Of a DNA stretch of 64,000 nucleotides, positions 1 through 9,093 are shown piece after piece (the first letter of the stretch is position 1; each line of letters starts with the position of its first letter). Both the position numbers and the translations under genes were made by a program. The notes under the pieces were generated by a model, which saw nothing but the letters and a program-made list of their open reading frames with translations, did no database searches and was not told where the DNA came from. The stretch is taken from the NCBI GenBank assembly GCA_000198515.1, contig FP929140.1, forward strand, positions 3,384,527 to 3,448,526, written 5' to 3'. The stretch is from a gamma proteobacterium HdN1 (GTDB taxonomy: Bacteria; Pseudomonadota; Gammaproteobacteria; Pseudomonadales; Ketobacteraceae).

Positions 1-1077
1 CACGCGGCCGACCTAGGCGCTCATGTGCTCAAACACATCGTCGAGCGTAACGGCATTCCTGATACCGAATACGATGACGTAATTTTTGGCTGCGTAGACA
101 CCATTGGCCCCTTGGCGGGCGATATTGCTCGTACCTGCTGGCTGGCGGCAGGGCTTAGCGACGAAGTACCGGGCACCACCGTCGATCGGCAGTGCGGCTC
201 TTCGCAGCAAGCGGTGCATTTTGCTGCGCAGGCGATTATGTCGGGCACCATGGACGTAGTCGTTGCCGGCGGCGTGCAAACCATGACGCAGATTCCCATC
301 TCTTCCGCAATGACTGCGGCAGAACCACTCGGATTCAAAGATCCCTTTACCGGTTCTGCAGGTTGGGTTGCGCGTTATGGCGATCAACCGCCCACGCAAT
401 TTAATTCAGCACAAATGATTGCCGATAAATGGGGATTCAGCCGCCGCGATCTCGAAGTCTATTCCCTCGAATCACATCGGCGCGCAATTCAGGCAATAAA
501 AGAAGGCCGCTTCCAACCCGAAATTATCCCGCTGGCGGGTGTAGAAACCGATGAAACGCCGCGCGAATCTACCCTTGAAAAAATGGCCGGACTGGATTTC
601 CTGTTTGGCTGCGATAAAGTAACGGCGGCGGTTTCTTCACAAACCTGCGACGCATCTTCGGCCATGTTGTTAGTATCCGAAGCTGCGCTCAAGCGTTATA
701 ACCTTACTCCACGCGCCCGCATTCACCACATTTCCGTGCGTGCCGACGACCCTGTCTGGATGTTGACTGCGCCGATTCGCGCCACTCGCTACGCGCTAAA
801 AAAAGCCGGAATGACGATGAATGATATCGACCTCGTCGAAATTAACGAGGCATTCGCATCGGTCGCTATGGCATGGTTAAAAGAGATGGACTACGACCAC
901 GCACGCACCAACGTCAACGGTGGTGCAATCGCGCTCGGCCATCCACTCGGCGCAACCGGCACAAAATTGATGACCACGCTGCTGCACGAACTGGAACGTA
1001 CCGGCGGGCGCTTTGGTCTGCAAACCATGTGCGAAGGTGGCGGTCAGGCCAACGTGACGATCATTGAACGCCTTTGA
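1..1077 (+). CDS. Thiolase (acetyl-CoA acyltransferase), 5' end outside the window
   Basis: Thiolase of the acetyl-CoA acyltransferase family, the last step of beta-oxidation (thiolytic release of acetyl- or propionyl-CoA). The frame is open from base 1, so the true start lies upstream; 358 residues are visible against about 390 for the family. All three catalytic elements are present: the nucleophilic Cys in DRQCGSS (visible residue 65), the His in [10 protein letters not shown] (about 314) and the C-terminal acid/base Cys in MCEGGGQA (about 344). It is followed after 93 bp by an SDR, then by acyl-CoA dehydrogenases, so it belongs to a catabolic acyl-CoA cluster. Substrate is not readable from sequence; a steroid or branched-chain acyl-CoA is an inference from the neighbours. 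Confidence 0.93.
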   Translation, partial: HAADLGAHVLKHIVERNGIPDTEYDDVIFGCVDTIGPLAGDIARTCWLAAGLSDEVPGTTVDRQCGSSQQAVHFAAQAIMSGTMDVVVAGGVQTMTQIPISSAMTAAEPLGFKDPFTGSAGWVARYGDQPPTQFNSAQMIADKWGFSRRDLEVYSLESHRRAIQAIKEGRFQPEIIPLAGVETDETPRESTLEKMAGLDFLFGCDKVTAAVSSQTCDASSAMLLVSEAALKRYNLTPRARIHHISVRADDPVWMLTAPIRATRYALKKAGMTMNDIDLVEINEAFASVAMAWLKEMDYDHARTNVNGGAIALGHPLGATGTKLMTTLLHELERTGGRFGLQTMCEGGGQANVTIIERL

Positions 1078-1170
1078 GTGCCGGATTGCTAGAAACCGCT
1101 GCACACGCGATTGAAGCCGCGCGCAAAAGCGAGCGCAAACCAATTACAAATAGAATTTGGGAGAAATGCA

Positions 1171-2052
1171 ATGTCAGGAATTTGTGAAGGGCGCGTTGTC
1201 GTCATTACGGGCGCAGGTGGTGGGCTTGGCGCATCCTATGCGAAAGCCTTCGCCTTAGAAGGCGCAAAAGTCGTCGTCAACGACATTAACGCCGCCGCAG
1301 CACAAGCGACGGTCGATGCGATCACCGCAGCCGGCGGAAAAGCCGTTGCGAACACCAACAGCATCACCGACTACGCAGACGCAGAAAATATCGTAAAACA
1401 AGCGGTCGATACCTTTGGCGGCCTTGATGTGGTCGTGAATAACGCCGGTATCTGCAAAGACCGCATGTTCGCATCCATGACCGAAGCCGAGTGGGATGCG
1501 GTCATCACCGTCCACCTAAAAGGCCATTTCTGTCTCTCCAGCCATGCCGTACACTACTGGCGTGATCAAGCAAAAGCAGGCAACAAGGTAGATGCACGCA
1601 TTATCAACACCTCCTCAGGCGCTGGTTTGAACGGCTCTGTAGGCCAATCCAACTACGCTGCCGCAAAAGGGGGAATCGCCTCTCTCACCCTGAACCAAGC
1701 CGCCGAGCTTCGTCGTTATGGGATTACCGCCAACTGCCTAGCGCCCGCAGGCCGTACCGGCATGACGGAAGTCGTATTTGCCGATATGATGAAGAAACCC
1801 GAAGATGGCGCCTTTGATTTCTTCGACCCCGCCAACGTAGCACCTCTAGTGGTCTGGTTAGGCAGCGCTGAATCCGCTGCCGTTACGGGCCGGATTTTTG
1901 AAGCCCAGGGCGGAAAAATTTCCATCGCCGACGGCTGGCGCACTACCACGGGCGTTGATAAGGGCGCGCGCTGGACACCCTCCGAAATTGGTGGTGCTAT
2001 GGATACACTGTTAAGCGCAGAAGTACCCGCGCAAAAGGTGTACGGAAGCTGA
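1171..2052 (+). CDS. SDR-family 3-hydroxyacyl-CoA / 17-beta-hydroxysteroid-type dehydrogenase
   Basis: Classical short-chain dehydrogenase of 293 residues. The NAD(P)-binding glycine motif TGAGGGLG is at residues 13-20, NNAG at 90-93, catalytic Ser near 149 and YAAAK at 162-166. I start it at the ATG at 1171, preceded by GGGAGAAATGCA; a longer frame with a TTG at 1111 has no good ribosome site. The C-terminal extension past residue 240 is typical of SDRs acting on CoA thioesters (MFE-2-like or Hsd4A-like), which suits a 3-hydroxyacyl-CoA dehydrogenase step paired with the upstream thiolase. Exact substrate unknown. A terminator follows at 2152. Confidence 0.88.
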   Translation: MSGICEGRVVVITGAGGGLGASYAKAFALEGAKVVVNDINAAAAQATVDAITAAGGKAVANTNSITDYADAENIVKQAVDTFGGLDVVVNNAGICKDRMFASMTEAEWDAVITVHLKGHFCLSSHAVHYWRDQAKAGNKVDARIINTSSGAGLNGSVGQSNYAAAKGGIASLTLNQAAELRRYGITANCLAPAGRTGMTEVVFADMMKKPEDGAFDFFDPANVAPLVVWLGSAESAAVTGRIFEAQGGKISIADGWRTTTGVDKGARWTPSEIGGAMDTLLSAEVPAQKVYGS

Positions 2053-2151
2053 TTCATCGGCTCTTTTGCCCAGACCGAGCGAATGCTATACCGTGCGGTT
2101 TGATATGCTTGGGCGGATGAGCACAAAGCGTTGGCTGGGTTGAATCATTTT

Positions 2152-2194
2152 GGGGGGCTCGCCTTTTCTCCTTTGGTGGGCTCCCCTCTTTTTT
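2152..2194 (+). terminator. Rho-independent terminator after the thiolase-SDR unit
   Basis: A GC-rich 12-bp stem (starting GGGGGGCT and closing GGGCTCCCC, with three G-U pairs in RNA) is followed by a run of T. It separates the thiolase-SDR transcript from the acyl-CoA dehydrogenase pair that starts about 70 bp later. Confidence 0.7.
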
Positions 2195-2210
2195 GCCTAT
2201 TTAGTTTTTT

Positions 2211-2243
2211 TACAAGCGAATTTAGATTTTCGTACAAGCGAAT
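2211..2243 (+). promoter_or_regulatory. Direct repeat TACAAGCGAAT x2 upstream of the acyl-CoA dehydrogenase pair
   Basis: The 11-mer TACAAGCGAAT occurs at 2211-2221 and again at 2233-2243. The 22-bp centre spacing is about two helical turns, just upstream of the start at 2267. The surrounding DNA is AT-rich. This geometry fits a regulator binding two same-face sites or a promoter region; no known operator is recognised. Confidence 0.35.
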
Positions 2244-2266
2244 AACAGCAAGAGCGAGTGGCTGCG

Positions 2267-3490
2267 ATGGAATTTGCCTTTACTGACGAACAAAAAATGA
2301 TACGCGACACCGTCGAATCATTTTTGGCCGAAAACTCAACCAGCGCGGCAGTACGCAGCGCAATGGAAAGCGCGCAAGGCTTCGACCCCGCGCTGTGGAA
2401 CACGCTCTGCAATGATCTATATTGGCAGGGCACCCACATCCCCGTAGAGTACGGCGGCTTAGGTCTTGGCTACGTTGAACTCGTCGCAATGCTGGAGCAG
2501 ATGGGGCGCTTTCTACTTTGCTCACCCTTTTATTCGACCGTTTGTCTCGCCGCGAATGCGCTATTAGTCGCTGGAGACAGCTATCAGAAAACGGATTATC
2601 TCGCCAAAATTTGCGAAGGCGAGACAGCAACCCTCGCATGGGCGAGTCGTTCTGCCGCGCAGGCAGGCGGGCGATGGGATGCAAGTGCGGTAGAAGCCAC
2701 CGTGGTTCGCCACGATGAACAATTCCAACTGAACGGCCGTTACCGCTATGTAACCGATGGCGCCAGTGCTGATTGGTTAGTGCTCGCCGCCCGCACCCCG
2801 AACACCACCGGAAACAGCGGCATTTCACTATTCATTGTTGCCGCAGATCAGGCGGGTATCCAGCGTAACGCCCTGCCTACGATGGATCAGACCCGCCGCC
2901 AAGCCGAAATTATCGTAGAAAACCTGAATGTCCCCATTGCAGCTCTGATGGGGCGTTTCGGTGAAGCAGGTGGAGCACTCGAAACGGTTCTTGATCTCGC
3001 AACAATCGCACTTGCTGCTGAACAAATGGGCGGTGCCCAACAATGCCTCGATATGGCCGTTGCCTACACCAAAGAGCGAGTACAGTTTGGGCGCTCCATT
3101 GCGAGTTTTCAGGCGATTAAACACATGGCCGCCGATATGATGACCCGCGTCGAAGTCGCACGCTCCGGCGTTTACTACGCAGCCTGCGTAGCGCAAGAAA
3201 AACTGGATGCACTCAATGGCCTCCACGCCACTTTGGTAGGCGGCGTATCTTCGGCAGGCGAGCTTCCCGAAGCGGCCAGCATCGCCAAATCCTACTGCTC
3301 CGACGCCTATTTTCGTAACGCGGCTGATGCCCTGCAAATGCATGGCGGCGTCGGGTTCACCTGGGAATACGATGTGCACCTGCATTTCAAACGCGCCAAA
3401 GCCACCGAACATTTCTTGGGAAATGCCGCGTGGCATCGTGAACGCTTAGCTCAGCTGCTGCTAGACGCAGATCAGGAATCATCACTATGA
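2267..3490 (+). CDS. Acyl-CoA dehydrogenase, non-FERG subunit of a heteromeric pair
   Basis: Acyl-CoA dehydrogenase-fold flavoprotein of 407 residues that would introduce the alpha-beta double bond in acyl-CoAs. It has the N-terminal helical domain, central beta domain and C-terminal helical domain with MHGGVGFTWE near residue 360. The usual catalytic C-terminal YEGT motif is degenerate. Its stop overlaps the start of the next ACAD (ATGA). Such unequal, translationally coupled pairs are the hallmark of heteromeric alpha2-beta2 dehydrogenases (ChsE/FadE26-27 type) used for bulky substrates such as steroid side chains. Start chosen at ATG 2267; a GTG at 2258 is in frame. Confidence 0.9.
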   Translation: MEFAFTDEQKMIRDTVESFLAENSTSAAVRSAMESAQGFDPALWNTLCNDLYWQGTHIPVEYGGLGLGYVELVAMLEQMGRFLLCSPFYSTVCLAANALLVAGDSYQKTDYLAKICEGETATLAWASRSAAQAGGRWDASAVEATVVRHDEQFQLNGRYRYVTDGASADWLVLAARTPNTTGNSGISLFIVAADQAGIQRNALPTMDQTRRQAEIIVENLNVPIAALMGRFGEAGGALETVLDLATIALAAEQMGGAQQCLDMAVAYTKERVQFGRSIASFQAIKHMAADMMTRVEVARSGVYYAACVAQEKLDALNGLHATLVGGVSSAGELPEAASIAKSYCSDAYFRNAADALQMHGGVGFTWEYDVHLHFKRAKATEHFLGNAAWHRERLAQLLLDADQESSL

Positions 3491-4683
3491 AACTCAGTTT
3501 TAGCGATCAAGATGAACTATTCCGCAAAGAAGTCGCAGCATGGCTCACAACGAACCTAAGTGGCGAATTTACCAAACTGCGCTTTCGCGGTGGCCCAGGC
3601 GACGAGCACATGTTTCCCGAAGAACGCAAACACTGGGAACAGAAACTCGCCGAAGGCGGTTGGACTTGTATCGGCTGGCCCAAAGAATACGGCGGACGTG
3701 GCTGCACCATCGAAAAGCAGGTGATCTTTTTCGAAGAATACGCACGCGCCGGAGCACCTGGCAGAGTAGGGCATATCGGTGAAGGGCTAGCCGGCCCCAC
3801 ACTGATCGCATTCGGCAGCGAAGCCCAGAAGCAAAAATACCTACCTGGAATCCGCGCCGGAAAAGAACTCTGGTGCCAAGGCTATTCCGAACCCAGTGCT
3901 GGCTCCGACCTTGCCAACGTCAAAACCCGCGCCCGTTTCGACGCAGAAAAAGGCAAATGGATACTCAACGGCCAAAAAGTCTGGACCTCGCTCGCACACG
4001 AAGCCGATTACTGCTTCGTCATTGCGCGCACCGATCCAGAATCGAAAGCACACAAGGGCCTTGGGTTTTTTCTCGTGAACATGCACCAGCCCGGCATTGA
4101 AGTTCGCCCCATTCAGCAAATTACCGGCACCAGCGAGTTCAACGAAGTATTTTTCGATAACGCCGAGTGTGATGCAGACGACATCGTTGGCGCTCCGGGC
4201 GAAGGCTGGAAAGTTGCCATGGGTCTACTGGGTTTTGAGCGTGGCGTATCCACCCTCGGCCAGCAGATGCAATTCCAGAACGAACTCAATGAAATCATCC
4301 GTATTGCCCGCGAAAACGGCGCATCCAAAAACCCTGTGCTGCGCCAGCGTATCGCAAAGGCGCATGCCGAATTAAAAATTATGCGCTATAACTCCATGCG
4401 TATGCTTTCCGGTTCCGCTTGGAGCGATGGCAGCCTGCAAAAAGAGGCGCTGATTTACAAGCTATTCTGGGCTTCTTGGCATCGGGAATTGGGCGAATTG
4501 GCGATGGATGTCCTGGGGCCAGAATGCGAAATCCTCGAAGCCGCACCCTATCAGCTAAGCCGATTGCAGGCGATGTATTTATTTGTGCGCTCCGACACAA
4601 TCTACGGCGGCACCAACGAGATCCAGCGCAATATCATTGCCGAACGCGGACTGGGGATGCCAAAAGAAGCAAAGGTACAGTAG
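3487..4683 (+). CDS. Acyl-CoA dehydrogenase, putative catalytic subunit of the pair
   Basis: ACAD-family flavoprotein of 398 residues. The FAD/substrate loop WCQGYSEPSAGSDL lies around residue 130, GFERG has its Glu at 251, and YGGTNEIQ begins at 373. In MCAD-type enzymes the catalytic Glu sits in YEGT, here replaced by Gly. In isovaleryl-CoA-dehydrogenase-type and ChsE-type enzymes the base lies in the region of the FERG Glu, so Glu251 is the likely base (inference). It overlaps the preceding ACAD by 4 bp, implying equimolar assembly. The 14-bp gap to the transporter gene indicates one operon. Confidence 0.9.
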   Translation: MKLSFSDQDELFRKEVAAWLTTNLSGEFTKLRFRGGPGDEHMFPEERKHWEQKLAEGGWTCIGWPKEYGGRGCTIEKQVIFFEEYARAGAPGRVGHIGEGLAGPTLIAFGSEAQKQKYLPGIRAGKELWCQGYSEPSAGSDLANVKTRARFDAEKGKWILNGQKVWTSLAHEADYCFVIARTDPESKAHKGLGFFLVNMHQPGIEVRPIQQITGTSEFNEVFFDNAECDADDIVGAPGEGWKVAMGLLGFERGVSTLGQQMQFQNELNEIIRIARENGASKNPVLRQRIAKAHAELKIMRYNSMRMLSGSAWSDGSLQKEALIYKLFWASWHRELGELAMDVLGPECEILEAAPYQLSRLQAMYLFVRSDTIYGGTNEIQRNIIAERGLGMPKEAKVQ

Positions 4684-4696
4684 GCTACTGAATGGA

Positions 4697-5692
4697 ATGG
4701 TAAAAAAATTCCGCTTACTTTTCAGCAACTTTACCCTGTTGCTGATCGCTGTCGTGGTGCTAGCGGCAATTGCGCCTGTAGAAGGCCGCAGCGCCGAGGC
4801 GTTTGAGCACCTCACCACGGCCGCGATCGTGCTGTTATTCTTTATGCACGGCGCAAAACTTTCGCGGCGCGCCATTTGGGAAGGCATCACCCATTGGCGC
4901 TTGCACCTTCTCGTCTTCGCCATTACCTTCGCGATTTTCCCTCTGCTCGGCATGCTGTTCGCGCCTGCGCTCGCGCCGTTTTTGGGCTGGGAACTTACCG
5001 CAGGCGTATTATTCCTGTGCGCGCTACCTGGCACAGTGCAATCCGCCATCGCATTTACTTCCATCGCACGCGGAAATATTCCTGCAGCCGTTTGTAGTGC
5101 ATCCACTTCCAGCATCATCGGGATTGTGCTAACGCCACTGCTGTTTAGCGTTGCGATGGGCGCAAACCACAGCAGCGCAGGGTCGCTGTCGGAGGCGATT
5201 CTACATATTGGCGAAGTCTTGCTGCTGCCGTTCACGGTAGGGCATCTGTTGCGCCCGTGGGTGGGTGCATTTATTTTCCGCCAAGCAAAACTACTTTCCA
5301 GCGTAGATCAAGGCTCGATTTTGCTGATTGTCTTTACCGCATTCAGCGAGTCCGTAGTCGCAGGGCTCTGGAAGCAAATGCCGCTACCGCCATTGCTCTG
5401 GCTAACGCTATTTTGCTGCATCCTTCTTGCGTTGGTGCTTCTGGCAACCACAGCGCTGTCACGCAAACTTGGTTTTAATAAAGAAGACGAAATCGCAATC
5501 GTCTTTTGCGGCTCGAAGAAAAGCCTCGCAACCGGCGTACCGATGGCGCAGATCATGTTTGGTTCGGGCGCAGCAGGGGTTGCAATGGGGTCGATGCTTT
5601 TGCCGATTATGATTTTCCATCAAATTCAATTGATGGTGTGCGCGGTGCTTGCGGAACGTTATGCGGCACGCTCCGCAAGCGATCAAAAATAA
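4697..5692 (+). CDS. Bile acid:sodium symporter (BASS/SBF-like) family transporter
   Basis: Integral membrane protein of 331 residues with about ten hydrophobic segments (first near residues 10-28). It matches the SBF-like branch of the BASS superfamily: an early MHGAKLSRRA segment, the ALPGTVQSAIAF helix-break region near residue 115, and a late GSKKSLATGVPMA segment near 270. Start taken at ATG 4697, 14 bp after the ACAD pair; the frame extends upstream only by reading into the ACAD gene. Position in a lipid-catabolic operon suggests uptake of a sterol, bile-acid-like or other carboxylate substrate. That link is inference from context; family members also carry unrelated organic anions. Confidence 0.85.
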   Translation: MVKKFRLLFSNFTLLLIAVVVLAAIAPVEGRSAEAFEHLTTAAIVLLFFMHGAKLSRRAIWEGITHWRLHLLVFAITFAIFPLLGMLFAPALAPFLGWELTAGVLFLCALPGTVQSAIAFTSIARGNIPAAVCSASTSSIIGIVLTPLLFSVAMGANHSSAGSLSEAILHIGEVLLLPFTVGHLLRPWVGAFIFRQAKLLSSVDQGSILLIVFTAFSESVVAGLWKQMPLPPLLWLTLFCCILLALVLLATTALSRKLGFNKEDEIAIVFCGSKKSLATGVPMAQIMFGSGAAGVAMGSMLLPIMIFHQIQLMVCAVLAERYAARSASDQK

Positions 5693-5707
5693 ATTGTGGC
5701 GAGAATG

Positions 5708-6055
5708 TCAGTGCTTTTTCTCCAACAACTGCTGAAGCACAATCGCATTGTTATGCTCTTCGTCGTGCGCCGAAAAAACCAGAGTAATATGCCCTTTATG
5801 AGAATGTTCGCGCAGCTCATCCAGTGCAGTATTGCCCTTTAATTCCGCTTTATAGCGTTTTTGAAACTCCGCCCATTTTTCCGGATCATGCCCAAACCAT
5901 TTGCGAAGCTCCGTAGAAGGCGCAACGTCTTTCAGCCACAAATCAATATCCGCATTTTCCTTTTTTAAGCCGCGCGGCCAAAGGCGATCTACCAATATGC
6001 GCTCGCCGTCTGTTTTTTCTGGAGCCTCATAGGCTCGTTTTACCATGATATTCAC
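5708..6055 (-). CDS. DUF488 family protein (YeaO-like)
   Basis: Small soluble protein of 115 residues with the DUF488 signatures [29 protein letters not shown] and a C-terminal [10 protein letters not shown]. Function of the family is unknown. Start chosen at GTG 6055, eight bases after GGAGG; an ATG at 6046 would give 112 residues. It is convergent with the transporter gene (15-bp gap). Confidence 0.87.
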   Translation of the reverse strand: MNIMVKRAYEAPEKTDGERILVDRLWPRGLKKENADIDLWLKDVAPSTELRKWFGHDPEKWAEFQKRYKAELKGNTALDELREHSHKGHITLVFSAHDEEHNNAIVLQQLLEKKH

Positions 6056-6090
6056 GACACTTGCCTCCACACGTTTGCCCGACTGAGCCC

Positions 6091-6137
6091 CTTATCCGAG
6101 AGAGCTTCTTATCCGAGAGAGCCTCTTATCCGAGTGA
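6091..6137. repeat. 17-bp tandem repeat, 2.8 copies
   Basis: CTTATCCGAGAGAGC(T/C)T occurs at 6091 and 6108 and partially at 6125, just upstream of the DUF488 gene. It is one of several short intergenic tandem duplications in this window. Confidence 0.85.
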
Positions 6138-6189
6138 ATCTATCGGGTATTAGTGTAGCACCACATGTTCTGGCCGACTAGCGCCGGTG

Positions 6190-7836
6190 TCATTCCGTTC
6201 GGTATTGCGTGAGCCCTCGGCAGAGCGAGCGCGCGGTGTCCCCCAGTTCGTTTGCGCTTTGGTGAATGGTGTTGGCTTCGTGCTGAGTATGCGTGAACAC
6301 ATCCCGCATGCCACTGATGCGTTGCGTCATCTCGCCCACGGCCGACTGAATCGACTCACTACCTTCGAGTGCCTGAAGCACGTAGGTTTGCACACCATCC
6401 ATCTGGTGAACGACCGAACCGAGCGTATCCAACGCAACATCCGCATCGGCGGCCAGCCGCTGCGAGCGGCTAGCGCTGCTGGCCATCCGCTGTGCGATGT
6501 CTTGAATCGCTCCGATCACATTGTTGATGACCCCTTGCGTCTCGCTCAAGACCTCTTGTGTTTGTCTGGCGAGGCGTCTCACCTCGTCCGCGACTACAGA
6601 AAAGCCTCGCCCAGAATCACCCGCACGCGCAGCCTCAATAGCTGCGTTGAGTGCTAGCAAGTTGGTTTGCTCGGAGATTCCCGTAATCAATTGCAGCACG
6701 GAACTAATTTGCTCCGCGTCCTTACTCAGTTGTCCCAGATCCTGCGCTAAAGCAACATTGACATGGGTATCTGCGTGGACGTCGCCGATCAATTGTTGCA
6801 GCGATTGGTGAGATTGGCTGAGCTCGCTGCCTGCGCTGCGGAGCTGATCGCGCACTAAATCGGCCTGTTGCGCGGCGCTGGCTGCAGATGCCTGGATGGC
6901 CTGGCTGTTACGATCAATGTCAGCAAGCTCCTCGGCAGCCTGTTGAATATCACGCGAAATATCACCGGCGCGCATTTGGAAACTGTCTGCAAGCTGCTGG
7001 TTGCCATTTGCGGTTTGGAGCGTGTTTGCCAAGGTGGAGCGTAGCCCCTGTAACAGGCTAGTAAGGCGTTTACCCATTTCGCCTAGCTCATCTCGACTGT
7101 GTAGTGTGATCGGGGCGGTAAGGTCGCGCCGATCGGAAACATTGTTGATTTGCTGCGTCAGTCTGCGCACGCTTTTGGCAAAGAAGTGGGCGGCGAGCCA
7201 CGAGAGCAAAAATCCAACAGAGAACGTCGCCACGCCGATCAGTAGCAGGCTTCTCAGGCTTGTGGAAATAATTTGCTGTACATTCGCCATTGTCATGTCC
7301 ACACCCACGATGTAAGGCAGGCCCGACTTGGTTTTCATCGGCACAAAAATCGCTCGAAAGGTGCCGTAGCTATCCGAATAGTCCGCAAACTGCGCGACGC
7401 CTGTGCGGGCAGCCTCTAGCACCTCTGGGCTTGCATCCGGATAGGCCTCCAAGCGCTCGGCATAATTGCCTTCCTCAATATCCTTCGCGTTGGCTCCGTC
7501 CGATAAAAAGTAGGCGCGGCCCTGATCATCTAGCATCATCGCGTAGATGGCTTCAATCCCCACGTCCGAGCCGTATTGCCCAGAGCTAAGCACTACTTTG
7601 ATGTATTCATCGTTCGATACCCCATCGGGTAACCGTGCCCGTTCCAAATAATCATCGCTCATAATGCGCGGCGCAACATAGGCGGCATCACGCAGGCGCT
7701 GGTCGATCTGCGCGTAGATATCCTGCTTTTTGATGTGCTGGGAATACGCAGTAAAGCTGCCGATGCTAATAATGTTCATCAGGGTGAAGGCAATCAGCAG
7801 TTTTGCTTGCAGGCCAAACGAATTGGGTCGTGGCAT
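6190..7836 (-). CDS. Methyl-accepting chemotaxis protein
   Basis: Transmembrane chemoreceptor of 548 residues. TM1 is near residues 10-30, then a periplasmic sensor domain of about 165 residues, TM2 near 195-220, a HAMP domain after it, and a cytoplasmic MCP signalling domain. The hairpin-tip region reads [20 protein letters not shown]. It would signal to CheA/CheW. Start placed at ATG 7836 ([10 protein letters not shown]), with AAGGA eight bases upstream; a longer frame to 7947 adds a non-membrane leader. There is no C-terminal CheR-tethering pentapeptide. The sensor is CACHE-like in size, but the ligand cannot be predicted. Confidence 0.93.
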   Translation of the reverse strand: MPRPNSFGLQAKLLIAFTLMNIISIGSFTAYSQHIKKQDIYAQIDQRLRDAAYVAPRIMSDDYLERARLPDGVSNDEYIKVVLSSGQYGSDVGIEAIYAMMLDDQGRAYFLSDGANAKDIEEGNYAERLEAYPDASPEVLEAARTGVAQFADYSDSYGTFRAIFVPMKTKSGLPYIVGVDMTMANVQQIISTSLRSLLLIGVATFSVGFLLSWLAAHFFAKSVRRLTQQINNVSDRRDLTAPITLHSRDELGEMGKRLTSLLQGLRSTLANTLQTANGNQQLADSFQMRAGDISRDIQQAAEELADIDRNSQAIQASAASAAQQADLVRDQLRSAGSELSQSHQSLQQLIGDVHADTHVNVALAQDLGQLSKDAEQISSVLQLITGISEQTNLLALNAAIEAARAGDSGRGFSVVADEVRRLARQTQEVLSETQGVINNVIGAIQDIAQRMASSASRSQRLAADADVALDTLGSVVHQMDGVQTYVLQALEGSESIQSAVGEMTQRISGMRDVFTHTQHEANTIHQSANELGDTARSLCRGLTQYRTE

Positions 7837-8061
7837 CCGAGGCTTCCTTTTTGTTGCGAAGCCTGTGCTCGACTGCGCTTTGATCGCGAGACAACAGCAG
7901 ACTTCGCTTGAGTTTCGGCCGTTCGGTGCTGGCGAGTATGCGTGCACTCTATGACGACAGTGGGCGGGCTTCAGTGATATAGCGCGAGTCGACGCGCAAC
8001 AGCTGAGAGCACTGAATTAAAGATAGTGAGCGCAGCCCTATAATTCAAACTGCGATCACGA

Positions 8062-8676
8062 TCAGCGTTTGCCGCCGCTTCGCGCCAGCACGTCTTGCAC
8101 CAACGGGCGTAAGGTGGGCAGCAGCTCAGCTTCGAACCACGGGTTGCGCTTCAACCAGATATTGTTGCGCGGGCTGGGGTGGGGGATGGCGATGGTGTGT
8201 GGCCAGTGGGCCTGCCAGTCACGCACAACATCGGTAAGTGGTCGTTTTCTCTGGTCTGGAAGGTGATAGGCGATTGCGTATTTGCCGATAGCGATGGTTA
8301 ATTCTAAATTTTTTAGATGAGAAAGCAGGCGTGCCCGCCACAGCGGCGCACATTCGGGGCGTGGCGGCAGATCGCCAGAGCGGCCTCTACCGGGGTAGCA
8401 AAACCCCATCGGAATAATGGCGATTTTGTGTGGGTCGTAAAATATTTCAGGGGAGATCCCAAGCCACTCACGCAAGCGCACGCCGCTTGGGTCGTTAAAG
8501 GGGATGCCGGTTTCGTGGACTTTACGGCCAGGCGCTTGGGATGCAATCAAAATTCTCGCATCAGGGTGCACCTGCAAAACAGGACGTGGCCCAAGGGGGA
8601 GAAACGGCGTGCATACGGTGCAGGCTCGTACCTGTACCATAAGCTCGTCAAAAGCTAGCTTGTCAAAATCGTTCAC
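8062..8676 (-). CDS. Uracil-DNA glycosylase superfamily protein
   Basis: Protein of 204 residues with the UDG-superfamily architecture. ASQAPGRKVHETGIPFND resembles motif 1 of family 4/5 UDGs, and a C-terminal IPHPSPRNN carries the catalytic-loop His-Pro-Ser. Only a partial cysteine set is present (ACTVC near residue 20), so iron-sulfur binding as in family 4 is uncertain. It probably acts on damaged or deaminated bases. The start is a GTG at 8676 without a clear Shine-Dalgarno. Confidence 0.82.
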   Translation of the reverse strand: MNDFDKLAFDELMVQVRACTVCTPFLPLGPRPVLQVHPDARILIASQAPGRKVHETGIPFNDPSGVRLREWLGISPEIFYDPHKIAIIPMGFCYPGRGRSGDLPPRPECAPLWRARLLSHLKNLELTIAIGKYAIAYHLPDQRKRPLTDVVRDWQAHWPHTIAIPHPSPRNNIWLKRNPWFEAELLPTLRPLVQDVLARSGGKR

Positions 8677-8711
8677 GACGTTTGCAGCGTAGGGGCGTAG
8701 CGAGAGGAAGA

Positions 8712-8788
8712 TGGTGGGCCCACCAGGACTTGAACCTGGGACCGGCCGATTATGAGTCGGACGCTCTAACCGACTGAGCTATAGGCCC
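8712..8788 (-). tRNA. tRNA with CAU anticodon, probably tRNA-Ile2
   Basis: A 77-nt cloverleaf with encoded CCA is seen on the minus strand. The acceptor stem GGGCCTA pairs with TGGGCCC, the D-arm is TAGCTCAGTCGGTTAGAGC, the anticodon loop is CTCATAA and the T-arm contains GGTTCAAGTCC. A second CAU tRNA at 60174 matches elongator tRNA-Met closely. This one has a different acceptor stem and is best read as tRNA-Ile2, whose C34 is changed to lysidine by TilS. The Met/Ile2 split is inference from stem identity. Confidence 0.85.
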
Positions 8789-8861
8789 GGAAAGAGGATC
8801 GCGATTATAGCGACAAACCCCTTGTTAGGTAAAGACAAACGCGCGATCCCGAAACCCCGTG

Positions 8862-9005
8862 TAGCTGGTTGTCGATGTAGCAAGTTGCCGATGTAGCAAG
8901 TTGTCGATGTAGCAAGTTGTCGATGTAGCAAGTTGTCGATGTAGCAAGTTGTCGATGTGGCTGGTTGTCGATGTAGCAAGTTGCCGATGTAGCTCGTTAC
9001 CAATG
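8862..9005. repeat. 16-bp tandem repeat, 9 copies
   Basis: Nine head-to-tail copies of TAGCAAGTTGTCGATG fill the space between the tRNA and the rpoD terminator. Outer copies are diverged (TAGCTGGTTGTCGATG, TAGCTCGTTACCAATG) and four inner copies are identical. A 16-bp period rotates the reading frame, so this is not coding. There are no spacers, so it is not a CRISPR. Confidence 0.95.
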
Positions 9006-9017
9006 TTGCATTTGTCG

Positions 9018-9074
9018 AAAAGCCGGTCGGCCAGCAGTCGAGAGAAAGTCTCTCACGCAAGCAAACCGGCTTTT
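9018..9074 (-). terminator. Putative terminator of the rpoD operon
   Basis: Perfect arms AAAAGCCGGT (9018-9027) and ACCGGCTTTT (9065-9074) enclose a smaller GAGAG/CTCTC hairpin, 20 bp downstream of the rpoD stop. The transcript ends in a short U run on the minus strand. Confidence 0.6.
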
Positions 9075-9093
9075 GGGGGTGGAAGGGGCTCGC

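Noticed and set aside
8862-9005. CRISPR array
   Set aside because: Repeats are contiguous at 16 bp without spacers and no cas genes are in the window.
8779-9060. Minus-strand frame with TTCYIDNLLHRQ-like repeats
   Set aside because: The 16-bp repeat rotates the frame, giving a pseudo-repetitive protein that begins in the tRNA and terminator region.
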